Assembly: GCF_030272615.1 (NCBI RefSeq)
Contig: NC_081409.1
Span: 210,806,257-210,870,256 of the forward strand
Length of the DNA stretch: 64,000 nt
Direction of reading: 5' to 3'
Source of the DNA: Cryptomeria japonica
Lineage: Eukaryota > Streptophyta > Pinopsida > Cupressales > Cupressaceae
Position 1 is the stretch's first letter; the number at the start of each line of letters is the position of its first letter. The position numbers were made by a program, and so were the translations under genes. Under the pieces are notes generated by a model. That model searched no databases and was not told where the DNA came from. It saw only the letters and a list, made by a program, of their open reading frames with translations. This document shows, in pieces, positions 36,244-48,690 of the stretch.

Positions 36244-37517
36244 ATGACCATGTTGCAGTGAGTTCAGTGAATTGATTTGTTTTGTATAGTGATGACCAGA
36301 GTTTATGGATTAAAGGGTTTCTCGAGGCCTGTGTATAGATGATTTAGTATAATTTCTCAGAGGTCTGCATGAAGATTTGAATGAGTTATGGATATTTGTG
36401 TTATGGCTAGTTTTTATGTTGTTCAGTGTTGCGAGAGTGTTCAGTATTTTGATCTACATTTCTCTGCATTTTAATATCTTGATTTACGGATCTAGAGGAG
36501 TGTTTGGGATGTTTATGTGTATCTTCAATTCAATTGGTTTGTGTTTTGGAGCTCTGCAAGTTATTTTTCCAGGTTAACAGTCATTCCAGTTAGTGTTCTT
36601 GAAGTTCGATATAATGATGATGTGATTCTAGTAATTTGAGTTGTTGCAGATATTGTGGTGGTGATTCATGATGTTTATGGATGTTCCTGGATCATGTGCT
36701 TTTTGTGTTGGTGTCCTACATTGATTGTTGTGCGTGCAATTGATGATTTTCTCTGGTGTGTTAGTGTTCTTGATTGTTTTAGCCAACTAGATACCCGTAG
36801 CGTGTTGCAGATGATCAAGGCGTAATTCTTGGAGGTGTTTCACTTTTGAGGTGTTTGATATGGGTCTACGCTATGTCTTAGCCGACATTTCTTGGTCCAC
36901 ATTTGATTTTGTAGTGTGTATGGTTATATTTTTGTAAGTAGGTAAAGTGTGTTGAGCCGACCTCGTCAAGGGTTGATGTCATCTATAAATAAATGTAATA
37001 TCTTTGTAATTGTAAAAGTGTATGGATGATAATTAGAATGTATGTGCACTGAATGAATACATCTTTTAGAGGCAGAGAAGAAGTGTGAGAAGGAAGAAGT
37101 TGTTATGTGCTTAACCAAAACTATAACAAGGCATTAGGAGATGTTATTTCTTCAGTTCATGATCTTTCGAATGTGATCTGAACATGTTTATAAGATAGCG
37201 AGTCTTCCCCAAGGTTGAAGCCCTTGTTATTTTTGAGCAGTGAGCTCTAGGCAGTGTGCCTGAATGCATGTGCATTCCCCATTGTAATGTTTGATATACT
37301 TCTAACAGAGTATCATCATATTGTGGGTAGGTTCCCACTGTGGTTTTTCCCTTGACCAAGGTTTCCACGTAAAAAATAGTGGTGTTATGTGTGTTCATGA
37401 TGTGTTGTTGATTTATGCTTTCATGGTTAATAATCAGATTAGATATTAAGTTTAACTTGTGTAAGTTTTGAGACAACTGATTCACCTCCCTCCCTCTCAG
37501 TTGTCTGTCGGTTATCA

Positions 37518-37757
37518 AAGCTATTTCATTAAGTTTTAATATTGCAATTTATATTATAATGATGTGCCTGTTTAAGTTGAACGTTATGTTTTAATGATGT
37601 TTATGGGTATGCAATTTGTTTACATTGTGTTTGTTTTTAACGACTTGGTAGGAAAAATAAAACCATCTCATTTATTTTACATCATTAGTCTCATATTGCT
37701 TAATTGTTTATTTAGTAAAATAAAATACCATTTTTCTTAATGCGAGTCTTCTTTCCA
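37518..37757. other. Short spacer
   Basis: No ORF or repeat seen between the outer LTR and the microsatellite. Confidence 0.4.
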
Positions 37758-38080
37758 AGTTATATATGTATATATACATATGTATGTGTATATATATATG
37801 TATATATACATATGTATGTGTATATATATATATATATGTATATATACACACATTTATATATGCATATATGCATGTTATGTGTGTATATATATACACATAT
37901 ATACACATACATATATGTATATATGTGTATATATGTATATATATACATGCATATGTATGTACATGCATATGCATGTACATGTATATGCATATACATGTTT
38001 ATATACATATGTATATATATACATATATATACATATACATGTATATACATGTATATACATATATATCCATATATACATAC

Positions 38081-38144
<64 letters not shown>

Positions 38145-38425
38145 ATATATATAAACATGTACATACATACATACATACACACACAGAGATATATATGTGT
38201 GTGTATACATATATATACATATACATGTAAATATGTATATACATGCATATACACATATACATATATATTGATATATACATATACATGTATATACATACAA
38301 CACACATGCATATATGTATGTAGTACATGTATATATACATGTACCACATGTATGCATATGTATATATGTATGTATATATGTATACATATGTATGTATGTG
38401 TGTATGTATATGTACATACATATAG

Positions 38426-38462
<37 letters not shown>

Positions 38463-38477
38463 TATGTATATGTATAT
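37758..38477. repeat. Compound microsatellite (TA, TG, TGTA, CA)
   Basis: About 720 bp of TATA/TGTA/CATA units with a pure (TG) run of about 25 units at 38092-38142 and an (AC) run of about 16 units at about 38428-38459. All open frames across it (Tyr/Ile/Cys/Val-only proteins on both strands) are artefacts of the repeat. Confidence 0.97.
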
Positions 38478-39640
38478 TGTAGACACTTGAATTAATTATT
38501 TTAATTTATTTAAGTTCCTCACATAATTAATTTATTAATTGTGCCAATTCCTATTCCTTCTCAATATTAATTAAATATAATTAATGTTGTCACTATAGTC
38601 TGTTGATTGATTTATTTAATAAATCAATCTACCTTTATTCTTCTAAAAAACTTGTAATATTAATTCTCTCCAAATTCCTCCTTTTAATTAATTAATTTCA
38701 ATTAATTAATTAAGCTAGGTAATTCGTACAAATCACATTTTTCCTAATCCATCATTAACCTAATGAATTCTTCTAGAAGCTCCATAATCTCACTTATCAT
38801 TATTCCTCTAATTTTTATTTCCCTCCACTCATTCTCTCTCCTATTCAAATCCTCCTACAAATCCCATCTACCCTAATCCCACCTAATCATTCTACTAATC
38901 CCTATCCTAATGAGTTGCTAGTGGCTAATCATCATGATTAGCCACAAAGTCAACTCCTTGTCCCTTACATCCAACCACCTTCCTTAAAAATTCTTTTCCT
39001 AGGTGAATGTGAGATTTCCTCTAGGCATCCCATCCTCCAAGGAATTTTTAATTCCTCCTTATTCCTCCAATCCCTATGATCATCCATTTTGAAGAATTTT
39101 TAATTCCTCATCCCCATCCCTCAAGGAATATTTTATTCCTTTCTCTTACATAGGCACATTGGGAAGTCTTCCCAATGAGCCTTGAGGAGTGTGGAGACAA
39201 GAAATGCCTTTAAGGCATATCTCTTTGTCTCCACACTTGTCTTGTCAGCTCCTCTTGGGTCATGTGTGGGCTCACAAGAAATCCTGACCCTTCATCTTGG
39301 GTCAATCCTAGCCCTCCGTTTCTCCTCCTCTCCTCCTATAAATTGAGGACTCCATCCCTTTGTTTCTCATCTCCAAATCTTGTAAATGCATGTTGCTAAT
39401 TTGCTTAGTGAAATCCATCTAGATACCCAAACTCTAGCCAAATCATCCTCACTTTCATACTTAACCATTTTGATCATCATCCACAACTTCACTCTTCCAT
39501 CCATCTATCCATCTCCATCCTCATTTGTGCACACATCGGAGAGCCAACCACATATCTACATTGGACCCATCCAATCAAGCTAAGGAGAGGCTCATTCTCG
39601 GCTTCATTAAGAGTCCCAATCGGAGGAACAAGAGAACTCT
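38478..39640 (+). mobile_element. LTR-like copy, TGTAGACAC family
   Basis: It starts TGTAGACACTTG directly after the microsatellite and shares TATAAATTGAGGACTCC (39337-39353) with the copy at 31119. It also contains two adjacent palindromes (39157-39177 and 39189-39236). A GT donor-like site follows CTCTCTTGTCAAG near 39650. No polypurine tract precedes it and its end is not defined. Confidence 0.45.
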
Positions 39641-42452
39641 CTTGTCAAGGTATAATAGATTTTTGTTTTATGTATTTTTTTTCTATGTTTTATGCTTTGA
39701 TTTGAATTGACAATCTAACCTTGCATTAATATATTTTCCCTTGGTTCATATATATGTATATGTATGGTATTGACCATTGCAAAATGAATACCAATCTATA
39801 ATGGTAAGATCACCCTCCTTGTCTTTGTCTTTATATTGACCAAATTAAAAAATATAAATAAAATAAAATGTAAGAGCTAATTGAGGGTACTTGGCATTGT
39901 TAAATCACCTAGGAAAAACTTTTTAACGAGGTTGAGAAACTATAGATTGTTCATGTGCTTGCGAGGACCAATCATATCCTTCATACCAAGGAAAGCTATG
40001 TGAGGCATGAGAGTGGTGTTGGAACACATTGTGACTACAACCATGTTTGTATCCATAAGGATGAGAAGGACCCTTGGTGGAAATAGAGGGTGACACACAC
40101 GTAACAATAAACATAACATTTCCCTCATGATCTACAAGAGTTTATAAAGTGGTAATAATGTAGTGTAACTTTATTAGCTAGCACTTGAATCTATAACATG
40201 ACATTAGAACGTATCATGTATTTATAACATGTGGAGAAATGAGAGACCATGGAAGTTCAAAAAAATAAAACATTTTTTTTTTCCATGCATTGAATAGAAT
40301 ATCCATCTTGAAAGCATGAAAAATTTAAGGAAATTTAGTTTACATCTAGGATAGAGACCTAAAAGAATGATGCGTTAGGAGAAAAGTTGAGGTGAAAGAG
40401 CTTGAAGAAGTTATGAATTTAGATATAGGCATTTTAAGCATAAGGGAAGAGTTGTACAATATGTTTGTGAGTTTCCAAATGTTTAGAAAAAAGGATGAAG
40501 TAAATTTGAAACACATGTATGTATCATTTGAGATCTAATGTGGAGACACATATAAATGAGATATTAGGAAATATGAACAAGCTTGAGCTAAAAAATGGTT
40601 GACTATACTATATTAAATATGTGTTGCCATTGAGTGGTAGTGAAGTGAAGATTCCACCTTTTATTAAACTTTTGAATCATTGGTAGATGTAGAGAAAGCC
40701 ACGAATAACCATTGGGTGGCTTATATTTCTTGAAGGATTATTTGCGTACAATTTCTAATCCTTCCATAAGGATGTGTTATACTCAATCCCAACTCTATGA
40801 ACCATTTATAAAGAAACAAACTCCACAATGGTCTAAAAAGATTCATAATCCTAATTAGAAATGAAATCTTAGACCTAACCATAAATTTAGACCAATATAT
40901 CCAACTTTTGTTGGTTTGGAGAAGAAGCTTAAAATAAAATAAATCCCTCTATAAAAAAAATTCAAGGCATAAACTTCAGGAACTTTGGCTAAGGGTATAT
41001 CCTAGCAAGAATTCATAGGAGACCACTAAAGAGATTTATGTTTGATGGAAATCTTAGTTCTAAAATCATTCCCATTCTAAAGAAGCCAAGGCTCAATAGT
41101 ATACTAAGATTTCTAGATATGTCTAGAAATAAAAGTGCCTTTATTTTGAACTATCCTTCCTCTTGGGTTAATATTTACTTAATATTATTTTTATCTTTTA
41201 GTGAGCTCAATAATTATTGGAGTGAGGAATGAACATGAAGATCAACAACTACTACACTTCTTATGAAGCTACATTAATTTCAACATTTGAAAAGTTCAAA
41301 AGCTTTGTTAGATTAAAACTAATTTTGGCATGAAGTTCATTTCAAGAGTACTTATAATGAGGAATGTTATCTTGATCTTGCTCCTAATGCTAAGTATATA
41401 AAGAATACAATTTTTTGACTATGAAACATAGAAACTCATCTTTTGAGCTATAAACTTGTTTTTGGGCAAAATAAAAAAATATAGTTTGTTTAATGTTACT
41501 TCCAAGGCTTATAGTTCGTTTAACGTTACTTCCAAGGATGCCTATTGTGCATATTTTTCAAGCTCTACAATTTAAAAATATGGGCCCTAATTACTCAAAT
41601 GAATTTCTAAATAAAAATAAGGAAAATCCCAAAGCAAGTTCACAAACTAAAAATAACATATTCTTTCTACTAATCATATATGTGTTGTAATCCACTCAGG
41701 AACTAGTTATTTGGGTGCCACCTCTTTGGTTAGTTTTATGTCATGGTTTTGTAATTGCAATTAGATGGTTTTGCATACTACTTATCCTATTGATAAGGCA
41801 CTTGAGATGAATGCATAGGTAATAAGTTGGTAGTTATTGTTATGCTACCAGAATTACTCTAGATCTCTAGTTGACAACTCCTTTAAAGGCCTACTCTATA
41901 AGTGTATATTAACCATGTTTATATTTATTTAATAATAGTTTGGAATTCTTTGGACCGTGGGACTCTTCTCTTGAAAGGGTTTTTCCATATACACCAATGT
42001 TGTGGTATAATTGTATCTATGTTTTATACATATTTATCCCTTTTTTAATTCTAAAAATATAACATTCACATGTTACTATCCTCTAGAAAATATTTTAGAA
42101 ATAATTTCTACATAGTGTGCTTCCTTTCATCTAATATTATAGGTTTCTTACAATGTTGGGAGTCATGAAATGAATCTTGAGATCCATGGAACTATGTTGT
42201 GGTAGAAAACCAATAAAAATTAAAAAGACGAGTAAGAGAAAAGTCTTACTAAGGATATGTAACTCCAAAGAATACGATACAATAGAAGGTTTTTGATGTT
42301 CATGTCACTAAAGATATCCCAAGGGACAATTGACCATTTACCTTTCCATACTATTGATCTTGTGCTATTTATTTTGATGATGAACTCCCTTATTTTCTGA
42401 ACCTTCTCCTCTTTGGATAGATCTTGTAAAGAAACCACTACTAAGGACTATT
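39641..42452. other. Decayed repeat-derived sequence
   Basis: No recognisable protein domain. A ~31-bp tandem duplication lies near 41480-41540 ('GTTTAATGTTACTTCCAAGG' then a near copy). It probably derives from old retroelements, but I cannot assign a family. Confidence 0.35.
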
Positions 42453-42470
42453 GTATTTGATTTGAATATT

Positions 42471-44153
42471 TTTTTTTGTTGCTCTGTAATAATTCATATT
42501 TTATTAATATTAAAAAATAGTAATACATAACCATAATAGTATCTTCCATAAAGTTCATAATATAATTAGAAAAAAAAAAATCCTCCACATCTAAGGTGAG
42601 CTTTTACAAAATGCTCCCAAACTACCACTACTGCTACACAACGAAAAAATTACCCCTTTCTACAGTGATCCATCTAATCTAAGATTTAAACAAAAAAGTG
42701 GATTAACCCACTATAAAAAAGACAGACCCAACTAACTGTAATTACACCAACTCACAATCTTCTCTTATGACGAGAGCCAGAGTTGTCGTCAGATTTCTTC
42801 AGCTATGTCTCCCTTTGCTTCCTTGGGCACAACACTCTCCTCCCTATCCCTTCCACTTTGGCCTTGGCAATTTCAATCACTACTTGAAGCTCCTTAATTT
42901 CAACCAGAAGCTTCGAAGCCTCCCAACCATACTTCACCTCTACTCTGCGATGGATTTGACATAAGCCTCGCGTCCACCTTACAAACAGAATCAACCCTGC
43001 CCTGTTGCCACGGTCTCCATCCTCCATGCCTTCGCCCACATCAAATCCTACTCCCAACACAACCCACTCCAGAAAGGAATCCATCCCCACCAAAAAATCC
43101 ATGTGGATTATCATCTCCATAACCCTCCTCACCGTACTTGTGTTCTCCCCCACTTCCAAACCCCATTCCATAATCAATGAGTAAATGTCCATTCTCATCT
43201 TGTACCTGTGTTTTACTAGGTCGACTGGTTTACCCACAATGAGAGCAACGCATTGTGACAACATCTCATCCAAAAATTTGAAAAAAAACCCCGAGCCTTC
43301 TAATTGTTAAGTACCCGTAAAAAGGACCTAATTGCTTCTTGGTGCGCATGTGAAGTTTGCCTCCATTATTTCTACCTGCTTCGCTCCACCACCTTACACC
43401 ACCCTGCTTCACTCCACCCTTGCAAAAACCTTATGCGGAGAAATGCGACTTCCTTCACAATCATGCCTTGACAGAATGATGGGAGAAAACTTAATGGTTT
43501 ATTCCATCAACTCGACTTCCTTCATTAATACACCTCCTAACTTTTAATACCAACAACCTCTTCCCACCTCTTCTCTGCAATTCGTGCAATTCAAATGTGC
43601 TATAATCATTATTTTCCTTAGTACTTATTCCTCCTCAAATAAAATCTGTCGGAAATCTTCTAATTTAAATTCTCTAATCTCATTAAACGATAATGTCCAT
43701 TTAGATAGGATATTCGCTGAGCCGCATTGCCTGTTCTCCTCACATGACTTACTTGATAATCTTAAAAAAATTTAAGCTCCTCAATTATACTACTAATCAA
43801 ATTTTGTAAGTGAAACACCTCTATACTCCCCTTCATTATAGCCCGAATAATAATCAAAGAATCCCCTTCTAAATGTAACTTCCTGACACCCAATTTCTTA
43901 CCAACTCTAACTGCTAACAATGTCGTTGATGCTTCTGCTATGCTGTTTGTGCCTTCATCAAGTTTTTGAGCACCTAGAGCCACTACCTCCCCCTTCCAAT
44001 CCCGAACAATGAACCCTGCCCCAGATGGTCCTGGGTTACCTTTAGAAGCACCATCAAAATTAATTTTCCACCATCCCTCCGAAGGTCTCACCCACTTCTC
44101 AATAGAATGACAAGCATTGCTAGATTGAACCCAGCCTGGCCTCTTAATGGGTC
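42471..44153 (-). mobile_element. 5'-truncated L1-type LINE with 18-bp target duplication
   Basis: GTATTTGATTTGAATATT occurs at 42453-42470 and, identically, at 44154-44171. Between them the minus strand runs from an RNase H region to a 3' end with an A-run (T-run 42471-42477 on the plus strand). This is the standard mark of target-primed reverse transcription, with the 5' part never copied. An unassigned 156-codon minus-strand ORF (42803-43273) lies in the 3' part. Confidence 0.85.
43762..44151 (-). pseudogene. LINE RNase H domain
   Basis: The minus strand reads WWKINFDGASKGNPGPSGAG, then VRDWKGEVVALGAQ, SIAEASTTLLAV and LHLEGDSLIII. These are the Asp, Glu and Asp of the plant LINE RNase H (RVT_3) fold. 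The frame also extends upstream of the first Met (RPIKRPGWVQSSNACHSIEK) and breaks after EELKFF. The domain would remove RNA from the cDNA hybrid; here it is a truncated relic. Confidence 0.85.
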
Positions 44154-44171
44154 GTATTTGATTTGAATATT

Positions 44172-45430
44172 GTTGTGAGCTTCATACTCTTAATATAATT
44201 ATTTTTCTAGTTCAATTACTACACTCCCTCCTCTCATTGTTGTGAGCTTGTCCTCAATTGGGCTATGAGCATCTTAGCTCTCCAAGTGATATCTTCTTAT
44301 ATGTAGGCCTTTTGGCAATGGTCATACATCGGGTTAACTTCATCAAGATAATATTTTCTCTTCCTCCTTAATGCCTTTTCCCACATGACTTGCATAATTT
44401 ATTCACAACAAATGTCTTTATTTATTTGCTATTTTTTGGTCATGCATTCAAATTGATGTTTCATTTGTTCATCTGAATGATTAAAAATATACTACACAAA
44501 TTTTGAATTGAATCTAAGCTTAATTTGTTTTTTGTTGGTGATAAATAAGGTTAAAAAACCTGTACCCATTATCAAATGCTCAAATTCAAACAATGGCCAC
44601 TAGTGAGGTTCTTCAAGTTACTACACCTAACATTTGTTATCATAGTGATCATATCCAAGATGGACGCGATCATACTAACGTAGATAATTCTTCCACTATA
44701 TACAATAGTAGGTAGGTGTACTAGCACAAAAATCCTACTCTCATACATGAATAGTAAACATCAAATACCATCCCTCTACATAATTTGAGTCAACATAGGT
44801 TCAAACCAAGACTTGCCAAGTCACACACATTTCAAATAAATTAGAGGTTAACCACTAATACATGAGCCAAAGCTTCTCTTTCATTTTAACCACTTGTACA
44901 TGAACCAAGACTCCTCTCGCAACTAACATTATTTTGATGAGTTTTTATAAATAATTCAATATTCATTGTTTAATACAATTTATTCTAAAATATAATTGTA
45001 AAGAGTACATGTAAAATAATATACTTTTATATTAAACAAAATGATCTTAGTAAAGAGTACATGTAAAATAATATACTTTTATATTAAACAAAATGATCTT
45101 ACTTTAAAGATGGGCAATTTGAATGAGCTTTTAGAAAAAGAGGAGTCTCTTACTCAAGATTCATAAGAGAAAAATCAATATGAAAAAGAACTTGAAACTA
45201 GGCTAATTTGATGCCACTGAATCTCATGAACTTCATTAAAATTCCTTCATTCATTTTTTCCAAAATATTACTTCTTTAATATTAATAATATATATTTTTA
45301 AATAACTTAATTTTAAAAGGAATAACTTTTTTTGGAAAATAATTATATTAATCAACAAAAAAATAATTCTATACACAATTGCTGTGACTTTTAGTACCCT
45401 AAACTACTTGCTCGAAAATTTTATTAAAAT
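44172..45430. other. Upstream region of the acyltransferase gene
   Basis: Non-coding, AT-rich. It contains a 52-bp tandem duplication (44999-45050 and 45051-45102, one mismatch). No ORF recognised. Confidence 0.5.
44999..45102 (+). repeat. 52-bp tandem duplication
   Basis: Two adjacent 52-bp copies differ only in their last base, so the duplication is recent. It lies about 1.1 kb upstream of the acyltransferase start codon. Confidence 0.92.
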
Positions 45431-46164
45431 CATCCATTGCTGACAGGCGGTTGACGTGTACATGGAATGAAGCTTTTGACCCAAATGTGATAAGTTTTAG
45501 GCAGACACATATATCGGTAAAAGGCTGTCAGTCGACTAAGAGCAGGCGACTAGGCAGTGAAATAAACAGTCCCAAATGGCGTAGACCCCACTCAGCAAAC
45601 GAACAACCAGACCAGATCATCCACTCGAGGCCGGCGTTGGCTCTGGGCTCCACTTCTCCCCACATCACGGATTAGGACAAAAATTAATCTTAATTATTGT
45701 AAGTGGTAAATTTGTTTAGTAACAACGACGGATCTCTAATTTCCGCATTTCGATAAATTTTTTAATTCTGTTTGTTCACTTTTCTTAGATTGCATTTGCT
45801 CCGCTTTTGGGGGTTTGTTTTTGGTACTTGAAAAGATTTTAGTTTTTACCATTGCTTTTGTTTTGATTTTAAAAGTGCAGGTACTATCCAAATGCCAGCA
45901 ATTATCGTCTACCCTACTTTTCATCCGAGGTTGAATTAACTGTGGAAAAGTGAAATTTGGCCAAGTTCTCCTGAAGTTTTGGATTGGGCTGAAACAATTG
46001 CCCTGAGCTTTGCAGTTGTAAGGATGGATCTATGAAATGTGGAGGAGTAATGATCGTGTACATTGTGGGTTATAGTTGCGCCTTGGTTATTTATTCATTG
46101 TCATAGCTTCCTCAGTTGTTGATTATGGTTTTGCTGGTTGCCTTCGCACCCATATCAAATGCCC
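45431..46164 (+). promoter_or_regulatory. Likely promoter and 5' leader of the acyltransferase gene
   Basis: Base composition becomes GC-richer at 45440-45665, unlike the flanks, as expected near a plant transcription start. A good donor (ATTGTAAGTGG, about 45697) and an acceptor-like AAGTGCAG (about 45880) could bound a leader intron. The ATG at 46165 has a favourable ATGGC context. This is inferred from sequence alone. Confidence 0.4.
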
Positions 46165-46203
46165 ATGGCCCAGCGAGTTTATCAAGCTTGGAAAGGCAAT
46201 AAC
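46165..46203 (+). CDS. Protein S-acyltransferase (DHHC), exon 1
   Basis: The 39-nt coding exon reads MAQRVYQAWKGNN and ends at AAC/GTAATG. Plant DHHC S-acyltransferases of the PAT08/PAT09 type open with just such a segment, ending in WKG-N before the ring of conserved F-x-x-GGR residues. The frame joins in phase 0 to exon 2 at 58899 to give ...WKGNN-RFFLGGRL. The enzyme adds palmitate to cysteines of membrane proteins in endomembranes. The catalytic DHHC cysteine-rich domain is not in the window. The intron of 12,695 bp that follows is full of mobile elements. Confidence 0.85.
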
Positions 46204-47716
46204 GTAATGCCCACAACCCTTCTCTTATGGTCTTATTTTTTTTCCTGCATTAATTTTCTTGGGAAATTTTAACATGAATGGTTTCTGTAAGATTCCTCAC
46301 TTTGAAACTAGCCTGTATGATTACAATCATCTTTCTTTCAGTTGATGTGCAATCAGTAGGAGATTCTGAGCGGAGGAGGAGTTGACTGATGGTTTTACAC
46401 ATTTTTTCTTCTGTTTGATGTGTAATCAATAGAAGAGAGTGAGACAAAGGACTTGTTGGTCGATAGTTTTAGACAATCTTTCTTTTACTTATGTGCAATC
46501 GGTACGAGAGACTGTGTCGAAGGAGTTATTGTCTGATGATCATAGGACAGTCATAAGAGTTGGAAATTCCCCTCACCCAGGCTTTAATTCCACTATATTT
46601 GTGGCTGAGGTTGTCGTGTAACAATTGTGGGGAATGTTTCTGTGTGAGCTCTGTTTACAAATATTTAAAATGTTGTTCAAGCTTACTCCACCTTGTGTTG
46701 GCTGAAAGTAAACAATCAGCAGGGCGTCGTTTATTACAGGCTCCAACTAAAGAACAACATGCCGCATGTTTTAAGCTCTTCTCACATATGACGAGGTTGT
46801 TGTTTACCAAAGGTGGAGGTTCTTACAGCATTTGCAGTTCCTAAGACTCTAGTCCAAGCTTACTCCACACTTTGGTAAAGGCTGTTTGCAAGCCTCAACT
46901 AAGTTATATCAAGAAGATGAATTAAATAGGGAATAAATAAGATTTACGAAGAAAACTAATTCAATAGAGGAGAGATAGAAATTAAAGAGAAGATGTTTTA
47001 CGGATTTTTTTTAGACCAGAGTCTCTCCTCTTGGTTTCATCTGCTCTAACCTTAACAGAACAATGACAATCAGTAATTTGGTCAGCTGATGAATAACCAT
47101 GTACATACGTTACAAATGCAAATCTTTTTGTGTGTATTTTTGCTTTCAATGGTTTCGTGAAATAGATTTTGCAGTGATTATCAGTGGCCTTTATATATGG
47201 TAACAATTCAATTTCAATCCTCCTTTCACTTTTCACATCAACACTTCAAAAAACACAAATTTGAGGATAGAGGATACAAAAATTTGGAAGTAGATGCCCC
47301 AAGATAGTTTTTGAGAAACATCATTGCTATTGGAAAATTAGGATTTGTACATGTATGGACCCTTAACAATAGCAAACATGACATCATTCAGCAGAATATA
47401 ATACTTTTTGATGGTTATAGAGCTTATATTCACAAGAATCATTTTAGTATATATGGGCAGATGGTATGGACAATCTCATTATTATGATGCATATCTAAAT
47501 CCTTCAATTTGACTGAGGCTAACTTACAGGCAAATTTTATGAGCTAAATTTGATATCTTATTGTCTGTGTAAATTTAGCGGAGTTGGTAGAGGGTGTACG
47601 AGAAAAGGCATAAATCCTGTAAATGATTGTTGAAGTGATCCAAAACTCTGATATAGAAGTTGTGTGGGCGATAACGAGATTGAGCAATAGTGTGAACAAG
47701 AGCTCGGGACAAAGAT
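46204..47716. other. Intron 1, first part
   Basis: Non-coding. I see no clear repeat or domain; short open frames have no recognisable content. Confidence 0.5.
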
Positions 47717-48690
47717 TGTTTGGGGTTTAAATAAGTTAATGAGCTAAGGTTATATATGGATCCAATAAGCTACTAAGTGACACGCTTAGGTGTTATAATT
47801 GTAAAATAGAGGGATTGATAGGGACCAACTGGCCTAAATTGCAGAAGTTAGCAACTTATTATACTCTAGGATGTAAAGAAGGGTGCCAATGTAGTTTTGG
47901 AAAAAGGTAGGGACCGACTACTCTGAAATTTGTAGAAATAAGCAATTCATCATGCCCTCAACCTAAAAGAGGGCTGCTAGTAATACCATTGTAGTTTTGA
48001 AAAGAAGTATGGACCAACTAGTCTAAAATTGCAGAAACTAGCAATTTATCATGCTCCAGGACACGAAGGAGGGATTCCAGTGGTGCCAATGAATTTCTAG
48101 TTTCAGCAATTTTGGATTAGTTGGTCCCTATTGATCCATATCTTTATTATTGTAGGACTTAAGTGAGCGCCCTGTTAGCTTATTGGATTTATATATGACC
48201 TTAGCCTGAAAACTCATCTTAACAAAATACTGAAGTTTTTTCTGAAAATCATTGGTAAGTGGCATGGCACCACCAGTAACCTTCTCTTAGGTCCCGAAGC
48301 ATGATGAGTTGCTAGTTTCAGCAATTTTCAATTCCTATTTTTGATTATTATAAAACCTAAGTGGATCCCCTGTTAGCTTATTGGATTAATGTGTAACCTT
48401 AGCCCGAAAATTCATCTTAACGAAATACTGCTGCTTTCCCCGAAAATCAACAGTGAGTGTGGGGAAGCCTACTTTAGGTCCCAGAGCATGATTTATTGCT
48501 AGTTTCTGCAATTTAAGAGTAGTTGGTCCATATCAATCCCTATTTTTTTATGATTATAAGACCTAAGTGTGTTCCTTGTTTGTTTATTGGATTCATATAT
48601 AACCTTAGCCTGAAAACTCTTCTTAGCAAAATATTACTGTTTTTTCTGAAATTCAGTGGTGAGACCAATGAAGTTCTTCTAATAAGGTAG
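47717..48690. repeat. Foldback array inside intron 1
   Basis: A ~50-nt core, GGACCAACTNGTCTAAAATT followed by GCAGAAACTAGCAATT, occurs three times forward (47822, about 47911, 48011). It then occurs three times inverted (48093, 48296, 48484). The outermost units also pair over a longer stretch: GAGCTAAGGTTATATATGGA at 47741 against its near-complement at 48585-48615. The turning point is near 48085. A transcript of this intron could fold into a long imperfect hairpin. Confidence 0.8.

Larger units (their letters stand above)
33160..37517 (+). mobile_element. Outer LTR (TGTTGG type), split by nested insertions
   Basis: It begins TGTTGGATGTTTGG at 33160 and carries GTGTTGTCATTGATGTCAAC, also present in the LTR at 60895. 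It is interrupted at about 33266 and resumes at 36244, ending in GATTCACC plus 'CTCAGTTGTCTGTCGG' near 37517. The resumed part shares CATGTGCATTCCCCATTG and 'ATCATCATATTGTGGGTAGG' with 60895-62231. The exact 3' end is uncertain. Confidence 0.6.

Noticed and set aside
33261-36248. Target duplication for the inverted LTR
   Set aside because: Flanks TACGA and ATGAC do not match, and small changes of boundary did not give a convincing pair.
37740-38495. Overlapping 120-250-codon open frames on both strands (Tyr/Ile/Cys/Val-rich)
   Set aside because: They are translations of the TA/TG/CA microsatellite; all frames stay open because the repeat contains few stop triplets.
42803-43273. 156-codon minus-strand ORF
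   Set aside because: It lies in the 3' part of a truncated LINE and has no recognised domain; probably a chance frame, mentioned only within the LINE entry.
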